The translations under genes were made by a program, and so were the position numbers. The notes below the pieces were generated by a model. That model searched no databases, was not told where the DNA came from, and saw only the letters and a program-made list of their open reading frames with translations. DNA of 64,000 bases from Clostridia bacterium UC5.1-1D10. GTDB lineage: Bacteria; Bacillota; Clostridia; Lachnospirales; Anaerotignaceae. The DNA lies in the NCBI GenBank assembly GCA_001304995.1, contig BBZU01000001.1, positions 248,001-312,000 of the forward strand, in the 5' to 3' direction. Positions 1 through 7,520 of this stretch are shown piece after piece. How positions within the stretch are numbered: the stretch's first letter is position 1; every line of letters starts with the position of its first letter.

Positions 1-1035
1 TTCGATAAGTCCGGCAAGATCACTGCCATTTACATGGTAAAAGATAATGAAAGAGAAGCTGCTTTCGGGGAATCTGAAGCAAGTGAAAAGAAAGGTACTG
101 TGGAATCCATCAAAGATGGTAAGCTGAAATTCAAGACTTCTTCCACAGAATATAAACTGCTTAATGAGTATAACATTGATCCAAAGGATAAGTATGATCC
201 GGATAATGAAAATATGTACGCAAATCATTTCAAATATCCTTTGACCATTGGTGGCGCCCAGACCAGCTCTCTGACTGTACTGACTCGTATGGCAAACTGT
301 GATGATGTAACGCTGTACGCAGAAGTAAGAGCTAATTCCAATAACGAGCTGACCAGAATTGATGCCAGACTGACAGCGGCAGAAGGTAAACTGGTTGAAT
401 ACGACAAAGGCAAAAAAGAATTCACATTGGAAACACCTGACGGCTCTCAGTTCAAGCTGAAAACCGTAAGCAATCCTAAAACAGACAGCGACGATTATGA
501 TGCGGAAGATCTGGAAACAACAGGTTACCGTGGTTCTTCTGTGAAACTGGAATTCAACAATGATGGTGAAATCTCTAAGATCATCGTAACCGATAGTAAG
601 TATAACAGCGGCACAAAACGTGTAAAAGGCACAGCTTCCGTTGATGGCAGCAAGATCAAGATTGATGGTAAGTCTTACAGCTGGGATTCCAAGACATACA
701 TCACCAGCAGCAGCTTCACTTACAGCAGCAAGGATATGTTCGAAAGAATGCTGAAAGATAAAGACATCGAAGTTTATGTAGAAGCTACCATCAGTGATAA
801 GGACAAAGTGGAACGCATCAATGCCAAAGTGAAATCCGCAGAAGGTGAATTTGTGGAATACGACAACGGCAGCGTAACCATCGAAAACGATACCAGATCC
901 TGGGTATTCAACACTGTTTCCAAGAATACACTGTTGAAGAACTGCGGTCTGGACGACGAAAAAGAATTTGAAAAGAAAGAAGGCAAGAACGTTACACTGG
1001 AATTCAACAGTGACGGTCTGGTAGAAGAACTTTAA
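1..1035 (+). CDS. C-terminal part of a secreted repeat-domain protein (5' end outside window)
   Basis: The reading frame is open from base 1, so the true start lies upstream. The 344 or so visible residues are Lys/Asp/Glu/Ser/Thr-rich with almost no Cys. They contain diverged repeats of a beta-rich unit: 'GTVESIKDGKLKFKT', 'AAEGKLVEYDKGKKEFTLET' and 'SAEGEFVEYDNGSVTIEN', each later followed by a 'VTLEFNSDG'-like strand. Such units occur in clostridial cell-surface proteins, often with S-layer homology domains, but no anchor is visible here. A strong terminator follows the stop. An extracellular structural or surface role is inference; no enzymatic motif is seen. Confidence 0.75.
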   Translation, partial: FDKSGKITAIYMVKDNEREAAFGESEASEKKGTVESIKDGKLKFKTSSTEYKLLNEYNIDPKDKYDPDNENMYANHFKYPLTIGGAQTSSLTVLTRMANCDDVTLYAEVRANSNNELTRIDARLTAAEGKLVEYDKGKKEFTLETPDGSQFKLKTVSNPKTDSDDYDAEDLETTGYRGSSVKLEFNNDGEISKIIVTDSKYNSGTKRVKGTASVDGSKIKIDGKSYSWDSKTYITSSSFTYSSKDMFERMLKDKDIEVYVEATISDKDKVERINAKVKSAEGEFVEYDNGSVTIENDTRSWVFNTVSKNTLLKNCGLDDEKEFEKKEGKNVTLEFNSDGLVEEL

Positions 1036-1045
1036 GAAGTAATGA

Positions 1046-1082
1046 AAAAGCGGTATTCCTGAAAAAGGAGTACCGCTTTTTT
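1046..1082 (+). terminator. Rho-independent terminator
   Basis: A 15-bp stem (AAAAGCGGTATTCCT pairing with AGGAGTACCGCTTTT, one T-G wobble) is followed by a T-run, 10 bases after the stop of the upstream surface-protein gene. Confidence 0.9.
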
Positions 1083-1411
1083 GAAACGCCGGAAAAAGGA
1101 AAAGGGAACAGCCGAAGCTGCTCCCCTTTCGATTATCCTAGGATAATCGCTTAATAAGGTTTTTGATGCCGCGCCCTTTTATGCAGAAGGAATGGGGGTG
1201 CCGCAAGAGCGGCTTCCGCACAAAATGACGGATTCCAAATCAGTCAGGATTCTTGCAAAATGCACACAAAAAAACAGCCGCAGATGCTGCCTCCCCGTAT
1301 GCAAAGGCGCCGTCCTCTCGCCTGCTTCAGAAACAAAAACCGTATTAACGAAAAAGTTCATGCCCTATTATAGACAAAAATCGACGCATTGTCAAATGGA
1401 AGAAATGGGTA
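1083..1411. other. Gene-free stretch with a perfect 20-bp palindrome
   Basis: No convincing gene is present on either strand. At 1130-1149 there is a perfect 20-bp palindrome, CGATTATCCTAGGATAATCG. At about 1199-1213 there is a small GCCGC-aaga-GCGGC hairpin. The palindrome has no loop, so it looks more like a dimeric protein-binding site than an RNA terminator, but no regulator is identifiable. Confidence 0.5.
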
Positions 1412-1441
1412 TTGATAAAATCCCCGTTTTGCCTGTATAAT
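1412..1441 (+). promoter_or_regulatory. SigA-type promoter for the radical SAM gene
   Basis: TTGATA (1412-1417), an 18-bp spacer and a perfect TATAAT (1436-1441), placed 45 bases before the start codon. Confidence 0.75.
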
Positions 1442-1486
1442 AAAATGATATGAACGACGATAAACACAGAATAGGAGAGATGTTTG

Positions 1487-2359
1487 ATGCGATATGAAGG
1501 AACCGTTTACAGACCGCCCAGTGAGGCGGGCAGCCTGATCATTCAGCTGACCATTGGCTGTGCCAGAAACACCTGCACATTCTGCAATATGTATAAGGAT
1601 AAGAAATTCCGTATCCGTCCTTTGGAAGAAGTGGCGGAAGATCTGGAAATGGCCAGAAAATATTACAGCCATATCAAAGTACGCCGTATCTTTTTGGCAG
1701 ACGGCGACGCCCTCATTGTAAAAACACAGGATCTGCTGTATATCTTGGACAAATGTCATGAATACTTCCCCGAAGTGGAACGCATTTCCGTTTACGGTGC
1801 CCCCAAAGACATTCTGGGCAAAACACCGGAAGAACTGAAACAGCTGAAAGACGCTGGTCTGGACATGGTTTACATGGGTCTGGAAAGCGGCGATGATGAA
1901 GTGCTGAAAGAAGTGAAAAAAGGCGTGACTTCCGAAGAAATGATCGCTGCTGGCATCAAAGTCAGAGAAGCTGGCATGATTCTGTCTATGACAATCATTT
2001 CCGGTCTGGGCGGCAAAAAACGCTGGAGAGAACACGCGCTGAACAGTGCTCGTGTCATTTCTGCCATCAAACCGGAATATGTGGGCTTTTTGACACTGAT
2101 GGTAGAGCCCGGCACAGAGCTTTACGATCAGTACAACAGAGGCGAAGTGGAACTCTTAGACCCTCACGAAGTATTGGACGAAACAGAACTGTTCATCCGC
2201 AGTGTAGATGCGGAAGGCACCATGTTCCGTGCAAACCACGCTTCCAACTATATTGCTTTGGGCGGTACCCTCAACGGCGAACGGGACAAAATTCTGGCGC
2301 AGATTGAAGAAAGCCGCAGAAGAAGCAAATTCCGCCCGGATATTTTCCGCGGCATTTAA
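1487..2359 (+). CDS. Radical SAM superfamily protein
   Basis: A 290-residue radical SAM enzyme of unknown substrate. The cluster-binding cysteines sit in 'IGCARNTCTFC' near residues 25, 30 and 33. This is a CX4CX2C spacing, one residue longer than the canonical CX3CX2C, and appears to be a trait of this clostridial subfamily ('CTFCNMYKDKKFR'). Later motifs 'MGLESGDDEVLKEVKKG' and 'ISGLGG' resemble the SAM-binding barrel strands of MiaB/Elp3-type proteins. No B12, TRAM or SPASM domain is present. ATG 1487 was chosen over TTG 1484 because AGGAGAG at 1473-1479 then has a 7-base spacing. It has its own promoter and stands alone. Confidence 0.85.
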   Translation: MRYEGTVYRPPSEAGSLIIQLTIGCARNTCTFCNMYKDKKFRIRPLEEVAEDLEMARKYYSHIKVRRIFLADGDALIVKTQDLLYILDKCHEYFPEVERISVYGAPKDILGKTPEELKQLKDAGLDMVYMGLESGDDEVLKEVKKGVTSEEMIAAGIKVREAGMILSMTIISGLGGKKRWREHALNSARVISAIKPEYVGFLTLMVEPGTELYDQYNRGEVELLDPHEVLDETELFIRSVDAEGTMFRANHASNYIALGGTLNGERDKILAQIEESRRRSKFRPDIFRGI

Positions 2360-2386
2360 GAGTAAGGTTGTAAGGGGTCTTTTGCA

Positions 2387-3187
2387 ATGGAATGGCTGGG
2401 TTTTGCCACACTCATAACTGCATATGGCTGCATTTTTACGGCAGTGGTGACGGGGCGGAAAGGCTGGGTTTTGCTCATGGGCTGGCTCATTCCCATATTG
2501 GCCCTGACCATCACTTATGAAACGGGTATGCAGATCAACGGACTCATGGTACTGATCTGCTTTGTCATGTTCCTCATTTGCCGGCTGGGCATGGTGGATG
2601 TGAAAATGTGGAACATTCGCCAGCGGAAAAAGCATAACATACTGTTTGGTATTTTGTATATCGGTGTGTTTATCCTGCTGTTTTACTCTATTGCTCAGGC
2701 ACAGATACAGGGGTATATGCTCAATCTCCAAGGCTGGGGCAGCAAGAAACTGCCTATCTGGCGCATGGGGCTCAGCACACTGCCTCTGCTCTGGCTCAAT
2801 GTGATCTATACCCGTATGGTGTATACCGCCATTGACCGTCTGCGGCGGAAACGACAGGAATTGAAACTGCTGTCCTGCCGCTGTTTCATCGCCAATGAAC
2901 AGGGTACGGAAAAAGGACTGAACCAGGGATACTTTTTGGAAGGCATCCAAAACGGTGTCACTTATCACTTCCGTCTGACCCGCCGGTCTTATCTGATGCT
3001 GCGAAAGGAAACGAAGCTTCGTCTGCAAACGGAAACGGGGCTCTTCGGCGGCATTTATGTGACGGACATCGGGCACCCGGAATGGCTGAAACGCGCCAGA
3101 CGTGTGGAACGGCGAGATGCTAAAATCGGCATGGTGGTATTTGTAGTTGTGATGATTTTCAGTATCTGGTTATACTGGATTCGATAA
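2387..3187 (+). CDS. Membrane protein of unknown function
   Basis: A 266-residue protein not recognised as a named family. Hydrophobic segments lie near residues 5-25, 28-45, 50-65, 83-103 and 125-142, with a final helix at about 247-265. Between them is a basic cytoplasmic-looking domain (residues 145-245) rich in Arg and Lys. It starts 28 bases after the radical SAM stop and is probably co-transcribed with it. A clear terminator follows. No catalytic motif is visible; transport or sensing roles would be guesses. Confidence 0.7.
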   Translation: MEWLGFATLITAYGCIFTAVVTGRKGWVLLMGWLIPILALTITYETGMQINGLMVLICFVMFLICRLGMVDVKMWNIRQRKKHNILFGILYIGVFILLFYSIAQAQIQGYMLNLQGWGSKKLPIWRMGLSTLPLLWLNVIYTRMVYTAIDRLRRKRQELKLLSCRCFIANEQGTEKGLNQGYFLEGIQNGVTYHFRLTRRSYLMLRKETKLRLQTETGLFGGIYVTDIGHPEWLKRARRVERRDAKIGMVVFVVVMIFSIWLYWIR

Positions 3188-3189
3188 TC

Positions 3190-3237
3190 AAAAGTCGAAA
3201 ATATCTTGAGAAAATCAGGATGTTTTCGGCTTTTTTT
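3190..3237 (+). terminator. Rho-independent terminator
   Basis: A 16-bp stem (AAAAGTCGAAAATATC with GATGTTTTCGGCTTTT, two wobbles) is followed by seven T, directly after the membrane-protein stop. Confidence 0.85.
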
Positions 3238-3246
3238 ATTTGCCCT

Positions 3247-3276
3247 GTTCTTTTGGGGGACGAGGATGCATAGGCT
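3247..3276 (+). promoter_or_regulatory. Possible SigE-like promoter upstream of spoIID
   Basis: GTTCTTTT, a 14-base spacer and CATAGGCT partly match the B. subtilis SigE consensus (GKCATATT, CATACAMT; 5 of 8 and 6 of 8). spoIID is SigE-controlled in Bacillus and Clostridium, which makes the location sensible, but the match is weak. Confidence 0.3.
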
Positions 3277-3300
3277 GTTACGGAGAGGAAGTGGCGCAGT

Positions 3301-4239
3301 ATGGTGAAAAAAGTTTTGGGGGTACTGGTGGGCTATGTGCTGCTGGCAGTCATCGTCATTCCTTTGCTGGTGACGGCGATTTTTGGGGGATTTCGCACAG
3401 AAGCGGTGACAGAGGCGAAAAATCTCTTTGGGCCAGCGGACTACCTGCAAATTTTACGCCCTGAGAATACAGAACTGGAGGAATATGTGCAGGGGGTGGT
3501 GTCGGCGGAAATGCCTGCCCTTTTTCCCATGGAAGCTTTGAAGGCTCAGGCGGTGGCGGCAAGGACTTATCAGGTGAGGAAAATGGAGGAAGCAGGCAGT
3601 GATGCCGTCCTTTACGATGTGGGACAAGCCTATGCGGATACAGCCGCCCAGAAAGAAAAATGGGGGGAACATTACCAGGAATATGCCGCCAGAGTTTCAC
3701 AGGCTGTGGAGGAAACGGCAGGGGAGATTATGGTCTATGAAGGAGAGCCCATCTTAGCGGTGTTCCATGCCCAAAGCGCAGGGAAAACAGAGGATTCGGA
3801 AAATGTCTGGGTGCAGGAAATTCCCTATCTGCGAAGTGTGGACAGCAGCGGTGACCTATCCGCACCAGACAATACCGTCACCGAAACCCTTTCGGCAAAG
3901 ACCGTATGGGAAAAACTTTCCACTTTGGGAGATTTGGGCGTATCGGCGGCGGAACTGGATTTTTCCGGCATCCAGCGCAGTGAGGCGGGATATATTCAGC
4001 AGATACAGGCAGGCAATCTCACATTGACTGGATTGGAAGTGCGGACGGCTTTGGGACTGCGGAGTGCGGACTTTACTGTTCGGCGACAGGGGGACGATTT
4101 TGTGTTTACTACCAAGGGGTATGGCCATGGGGCAGGCATGAGCCAGTACGGCGCAAAGGCGTTGGCGGAGGAAGGCATGGATTACCACGAAATCCTCAGC
4201 CATTATTACACAGGCATTTCTTTTGAAAAAACTGCATAA
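3301..4239 (+). CDS. spoIID: Stage II sporulation protein D (SpoIID), peptidoglycan lytic transglycosylase
   Basis: SpoIID degrades peptidoglycan glycan strands during engulfment, working with SpoIIP and SpoIIM in the mother-cell membrane. The 312-residue protein has an N-terminal membrane anchor at about residues 5-27, then the family motif 'VVSAEMPALFPMEALKAQAVAARTY' core, with the catalytic Glu near residue 70. The C-terminal signature 'GYGHGAGMSQYGA' lies near residues 275-287. Length matches the family. A purine-rich site about 11 bases before ATG 3301 supports the start. spoIIQ follows after 44 bases, the arrangement found in many Clostridia. Confidence 0.93.
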   Translation: MVKKVLGVLVGYVLLAVIVIPLLVTAIFGGFRTEAVTEAKNLFGPADYLQILRPENTELEEYVQGVVSAEMPALFPMEALKAQAVAARTYQVRKMEEAGSDAVLYDVGQAYADTAAQKEKWGEHYQEYAARVSQAVEETAGEIMVYEGEPILAVFHAQSAGKTEDSENVWVQEIPYLRSVDSSGDLSAPDNTVTETLSAKTVWEKLSTLGDLGVSAAELDFSGIQRSEAGYIQQIQAGNLTLTGLEVRTALGLRSADFTVRRQGDDFVFTTKGYGHGAGMSQYGAKALAEEGMDYHEILSHYYTGISFEKTA

Positions 4240-4263
4240 AACAGGGCAAGGCTGGTCAAAATA
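4234..4263 (+). promoter_or_regulatory. Candidate SigF promoter for spoIIQ
   Basis: GCATA (4234-4238), a 15-base spacer and GGTCAAAATA (4254-4263) match the SigF consensus (GYATA; GGNRANAMTR) at all but one position, 20 bases before the spoIIQ start. spoIIQ is a forespore SigF gene in model spore formers. The site overlaps the end of spoIID, so spoIIQ could be expressed independently of the mother-cell gene. Confidence 0.55.
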
Positions 4264-4283
4264 GCCTTGGAGGTGTTGGCAGA

Positions 4284-5057
4284 ATGAAAAAGAAAAACGA
4301 AAGCAAAATGGCAGCAGTGCTGGTGTCCATGGGGTTATGCGTGGTAGCTCTGGGGGCAGGTATGACTTACTACACATGGAGCAATGTGAAGGAACCCCTG
4401 ACAGCGGAGGAAAGCCCTGCTTCTCCCGTAACTGTGGCAAAAAGCCCTACACTGGACACAGCAAAGGCCCAGAGAGAACAAATGAGCAACGACGACGGTG
4501 AGGCACCTGACCCGACGCCGGCGCAGGAAGCCAAAACAACAGAAACCAAAACAACATCTGAACAGAAAATAACAGAAAAAAGTACAGCCAAAACACAACA
4601 GACAGCGGCAGTGACTTACGCCTATCCTGTCACTGGGGAAACGGTGATGTCTTACAGTGTGGACAAGGCGGTCTATGACCCCACTCTTGACCAGTACCGC
4701 ACAAATGATACCCTTTGTATCGCGGCGGAAGCTGGCACAGAAGTGAAAGCGGCGGCAGACGGCACTGTGGCGGAAATCAAAGAAGATGAAGAAAGCGGCA
4801 GAACCCTTGTCATTGAACATGCAGACGGTACGCGGACTACATACGGTCCGCTGGCGGCAGAAGGCATAGCCAAGAAAGGCGATACCGTGAAACAAGGTCA
4901 GACCGTAGGCAAATTGGATCAGCCCACTAAATATCAGGCGGCACTTGGCAGCCATCTGGTATTTGCCATGGAGGTAAACGGAGAACGGGTTGACCCTACG
5001 AAAAACTGGAGAAATAAAAAAACAAAAGAGGAAATTTCCAAAGCAGGAGCCTCTTAA
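4284..5057 (+). CDS. spoIIQ: SpoIIQ-like forespore membrane protein with degenerate LytM/M23 domain
   Basis: SpoIIQ is the forespore half of the SpoIIQ-SpoIIIAH channel built during engulfment. The 257-residue protein has one N-terminal transmembrane helix (about 10-30), a low-complexity Thr/Lys/Glu linker (about 60-110) and a C-terminal LytM/M23 fold. In the fold, the usual metal ligands are missing: the first His-x-x-x-Asp is replaced by 'YRTNDTLCI', and the HxH motif reads 'HLVF'. It therefore looks enzymatically dead, as B. subtilis SpoIIQ is; C. difficile SpoIIQ keeps a metal site. The name rests on architecture plus position behind spoIID. Confidence 0.85.
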   Translation: MKKKNESKMAAVLVSMGLCVVALGAGMTYYTWSNVKEPLTAEESPASPVTVAKSPTLDTAKAQREQMSNDDGEAPDPTPAQEAKTTETKTTSEQKITEKSTAKTQQTAAVTYAYPVTGETVMSYSVDKAVYDPTLDQYRTNDTLCIAAEAGTEVKAAADGTVAEIKEDEESGRTLVIEHADGTRTTYGPLAAEGIAKKGDTVKQGQTVGKLDQPTKYQAALGSHLVFAMEVNGERVDPTKNWRNKKTKEEISKAGAS

Positions 5058-5229
5058 GAAAACATTGTTTTCTGTTTTTTTGATTTCTTAAGGGGAACTG
5101 CCATGGATGGCTTCAGAAGAAAACAGTCCGGATAAAATTCAGGTAAAATCTTGGTAAAAATTGAGAGAGCTGGGGGACTTGCATGGCAAGGATTCCGGCT
5201 TTCTTTGTTTTCTGATGAAGCAGACCCGA
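5051..5229 (+). repeat. Dispersed terminator-carrying repeat, family 1, copy A
   Basis: Begins at the spoIIQ stop (CTTAAGAAAAC...TTTCTTAAGGGG hairpin), continues through a 'TTCAGAAGAAAACA' box and an AGCTGG...CCGGCT hairpin, and ends with TTTGTTTTCTGATGAAG. The order and wording match copies at 26654 and 31736. The core hairpin is the most diverged of the full copies. No gene lies between here and 5466. Confidence 0.75.
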
Positions 5230-5391
5230 AAGGGATTTCCTCTTTTTGTTTTGTGAGGGAAAGACCGTCCCGCTTGTGCAATTTTGCCAGAGAAAACCAG
5301 CAGAGGAAAAAATGGGCAGGTGTTTTCTGTGGTTTTTGGGGCAAAAGTCCCGTTGCCCATTGTGGTTTTTCAGTTTTTTTGCAAAAAAACC

Positions 5392-5420
5392 TTTACGAAT
5401 TTTCGGAAAGGGGATACAAT
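5392..5420 (+). promoter_or_regulatory. SigA-type promoter for the macro-domain gene
   Basis: TTTACG (5392-5397), 17-bp spacer, TACAAT (5415-5420), 45 bases upstream of the start codon. Confidence 0.65.
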
Positions 5421-5465
5421 GGGACAAAAGGGGAATTTTTGATTTCCCGGATAGGGGGTTAAGGT

Positions 5466-5984
5466 ATGGAACGATTTTCTATTATAAAAGGAGATATTGT
5501 GAAAGCCAAAACGGATGCCATTGTCAATGCGGCGAATACATCCCTTCTGGGAGGCGGCGGCGTAGACGGCGCCATTCATCGGGCAGCAGGCAGAGAGCTG
5601 CTGGAAGAATGCGAAACCCTTGGCGGCTGCAAAACCGGTGAAGCCAAAATTACCCGTGGTTACAAGCTGAAAGCAAAGTATGTCATTCATACACCCGGCC
5701 CCATCTGGCGCGGAGGCAAATGGGACGAAGAAGAACTGCTGGCAAACTGCTACCGCAATTCTCTGGCGCTGGCAAAAGAAAATGGTATCAAGACCATTGC
5801 CTTTCCATCCATCAGTACCGGCGTGTATCGTTTCCCTGTGCATCTGGCGGCAGAAATCGCTGTGCGGGAGATCATGAATTATCTGAGAAATCATCCTGAT
5901 ATGGAACAGGTGACTATGGTTTGCTTCGACGACGATACCAAAGCGGCTTATGTGGAAGCTTTGGCAGCCTATGAGCAGGCATAA
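5466..5984 (+). CDS. Macro-domain protein (O-acetyl-ADP-ribose / ADP-ribosyl-ester hydrolase, YmdB/MacroD type)
   Basis: Macro domains bind ADP-ribose; the MacroD/YmdB branch hydrolyses O-acetyl-ADP-ribose and removes ADP-ribose from proteins. The 172-residue protein is a single macro domain. It shows '[34 protein letters not shown]' (near residues 9-42), including the catalytic-loop Asn and the GGGVDGAIH diphosphate loop, then '[12 protein letters not shown]' near 117-128. Length is normal. It stands alone between its own promoter and terminator, so no partner is indicated. Confidence 0.9.
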   Translation: MERFSIIKGDIVKAKTDAIVNAANTSLLGGGGVDGAIHRAAGRELLEECETLGGCKTGEAKITRGYKLKAKYVIHTPGPIWRGGKWDEEELLANCYRNSLALAKENGIKTIAFPSISTGVYRFPVHLAAEIAVREIMNYLRNHPDMEQVTMVCFDDDTKAAYVEALAAYEQA

Positions 5985-5996
5985 ATAAGCGTATAG

Positions 5997-6030
5997 ACAG
6001 ATGTGGTATTGCTGCCGCATCTGTTTTTTT
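5997..6030 (+). terminator. Rho-independent terminator
   Basis: ACAGATGTGG pairs with CCGCATCTGT, followed by a T7 run, just after the macro-domain gene. Confidence 0.85.
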
Positions 6031-6114
6031 ATGGGAAATAGAAAAGATTATGTCAACATATGGGGAATGGGAACGAAATTTGCAAAAAGGACATGCGGGG
6101 GATAACTTTTTGTT

Positions 6115-6329
6115 TTATCCACAATGAAAAGCCTTGAAAAAAGAGTTATACACAGAGTTATGCACATTATCCACAGCCTGATTTTCGAAAATATGTGGAG
6201 AAAATCCAATTTATCCACCTTTTCGCCAGCCCTCGCCAAAGGGCTGTGTTCCGCCATTTGCAGGGTCTGTGGAAAAATGCCCGTCTGTTGTGGATGGTAT
6301 TCTGTCAACCAAACGGAAATTGTGAACAA
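6115..6329. other. DnaA-box cluster in the macro-domain/hpf intergenic region
   Basis: Four perfect matches to the DnaA box TTATNCACA lie on the + strand: TTATCCACA 6115-6123, TTATACACA 6146-6154, TTATGCACA 6158-6166 and TTATCCACA 6167-6175, the last three almost touching. One-mismatch boxes follow: TTATCCACC 6211-6219 (+), and on the - strand TTCTCCACA 6194-6202, TTTTCCACA 6268-6276 and TTGTTCACA 6321-6329. This is far denser than chance. An AT-rich tract lies downstream at 6358-6380. No dnaA or dnaN gene is nearby. Confidence 0.75.
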
Positions 6330-6394
6330 ACCCATTTTGGAATTTTGGGCAAAAGTCCGAAAAAAATTTTTCAAAGAAAAGAGGGTTTTTGGAA

Positions 6395-6482
6395 ATGACA
6401 TCGAATATGTATGTCATAGAAAGAAAATTGTCTTTCTAGTCCCCTTAGGGGTGTACCAATAGGTTTCCGCAAAGACGGAAAC
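6395..6482 (+). ncRNA. Hairpin-rich 5' leader of hpf
   Basis: Four consecutive perfect stems precede hpf: ATGACAT/ATGTCAT (6395-6417), TAGAAAGA/TCTTTCTA (6417-6438), CCCC/GGGG (6441-6451) and GTTTCCG/CGGAAAC (6463-6482). The hpf ribosome binding site follows at once. The Rfam raiA motif occurs upstream of hpf/raiA genes in Firmicutes, but the match cannot be confirmed by eye, so only a structured leader is claimed. Confidence 0.45.
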
Positions 6483-6501
6483 TGCGAAGGGAGTTGTTAG
6501 T

Positions 6502-7047
6502 ATGCGGTATAACATCATTGGGAAAAATATCGACGTTTGGGACAAGACCAAAGAAATGGTGGAGAAAAAACTGGACAGAATTGAAAAACTGTTCCCGGAA
6601 GACACCAACGCAACCATTACACTGAGTCTGGAAAAACTGGTTTCTACCGTTGAAGTAACCATTCCGCTGAATAAGCGACTGATCCGTGCAGAAGTACAGG
6701 ATACAGACATGACAGCTGCCATGGACAAAGCTGTGGATATTCTGGAAAATCAGGTTGTCCGCTACAAAAAACGGATGCGCACCAAAGTTCGTCAGGGCGG
6801 CGAAAACTTTGTGGCAGAATATCAGACAATTATGGTACCTGAAGAAGATCTGGACGAAGAACCTCTGTACAAGATCGAACGTATCAAACATTTTGAAGTA
6901 AAACCCATGGACGCTGAAGAAGCAGTTATGGAAATGGAACTGATTGGTCATAACTTCTTCGTATTCCGCAATGGGGAAACAGACGAAGTGAATGTAGTTT
7001 ATAAACGGAAAAATGGTTCCTATGGTCTGATCGAACCCGAATATTAA
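6502..7047 (+). CDS. hpf: Ribosome hibernation promoting factor, long form
   Basis: HPF binds the decoding centre of the 30S subunit and, in the long form, dimerises ribosomes into 100S particles in stationary phase. The 181-residue length is that of long HPF (YvyD). The N-terminal sigma-54-modulation/S30AE domain covers about residues 1-100 ('MRYNIIGKNIDVWDKTKEMVEKKL'). The C-terminal dimerisation domain (about 120-180) contains 'EAVMEMELIGHNFFVFRN' and 'VVYKRKNGSYGLIEP'. The gene is preceded by a structured leader and the DnaA-box cluster and followed by a terminator, so it is a single-gene unit. Confidence 0.95.
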   Translation: MRYNIIGKNIDVWDKTKEMVEKKLDRIEKLFPEDTNATITLSLEKLVSTVEVTIPLNKRLIRAEVQDTDMTAAMDKAVDILENQVVRYKKRMRTKVRQGGENFVAEYQTIMVPEEDLDEEPLYKIERIKHFEVKPMDAEEAVMEMELIGHNFFVFRNGETDEVNVVYKRKNGSYGLIEPEY

Positions 7048-7071
7048 AATAGAGATGTAAGTGCACATGAT

Positions 7072-7115
7072 GGAGGCGGGAAATTCCTTTGGAGGAGGTT
7101 CCGCCTCCTTTTTTG
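7072..7115 (+). terminator. Rho-independent terminator after hpf
   Basis: GGAGGCGG pairs with CCGCCTCC, followed by T6, 25 bases after the hpf stop. Confidence 0.8.
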
Positions 7116-7133
7116 CATCAAGGAGGAATAGAT

Positions 7134-7481
7134 ATGGAACAGCTGGAAATCATGGAGGGCATCCTCAACGCGTACCCTTACCCTATTGTTTTTGTGGATA
7201 ACGATTATGTCATTCGGTTTCTGAACCGCTTTGCCAAATATCATTACTATGAGGAACGGGGCTATGGGGATTTGATTGGCAAGAGCATTTTTGACTGCCA
7301 TCTGACAGATGCCGCCAAGGAAAAAATCAAACTGGCTTATGAAGGCATCAAAAAGAACGGCAAGGAGGTTTTTATTGGCGTCAACACCCGCAATCAGCGG
7401 ATGTATATGATGGGGGTGCGGAACCAGAAAGGGGAATGGATCGGATTTTTTGAGCGGTTTGAATTGAATCTGGCAAAATAA
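7134..7481 (+). CDS. Small single-domain PAS protein
   Basis: A 115-residue protein that is essentially one PAS domain: 'EGILNAYPYPIVFVDNDYVIRFLNRFAKYHY' (residues 8-38) followed by 'GDLIGKSIFDCH'. No kinase, HTH or cyclase output domain is attached. PAS domains sense ligands, redox state or partners, so this may be a stand-alone sensor acting by protein contact; the signal is unknown. AAGGAGG ending 7 bases before ATG 7134 fixes the start. It lies between two terminators. Confidence 0.8.
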   Translation: MEQLEIMEGILNAYPYPIVFVDNDYVIRFLNRFAKYHYYEERGYGDLIGKSIFDCHLTDAAKEKIKLAYEGIKKNGKEVFIGVNTRNQRMYMMGVRNQKGEWIGFFERFELNLAK

Positions 7482-7518
7482 AAAACAGTCGGAAATCAAA
7501 GATTTCCGACTGTTTTTT
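7481..7518. terminator. Bidirectional terminator
   Basis: A perfect stem AAAACAGTCGGAAATC-aaa-GATTTCCGACTGTTTT with A-run and T-run on either side serves the convergent PAS and MATE genes. Confidence 0.85.
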
Positions 7519-7520
7519 GC

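Noticed and set aside
6124-6462. Open frame inside the DnaA-box region
   Set aside because: The stretch is explained by repeated DnaA boxes and leader hairpins; no ribosome site and no family resemblance.
6031-6501. Chromosomal replication origin (oriC)
   Set aside because: DnaA boxes are dense, but dnaA/dnaN/rpmH are absent and gene orientation does not diverge here. A titration or regulatory cluster is the more careful reading.
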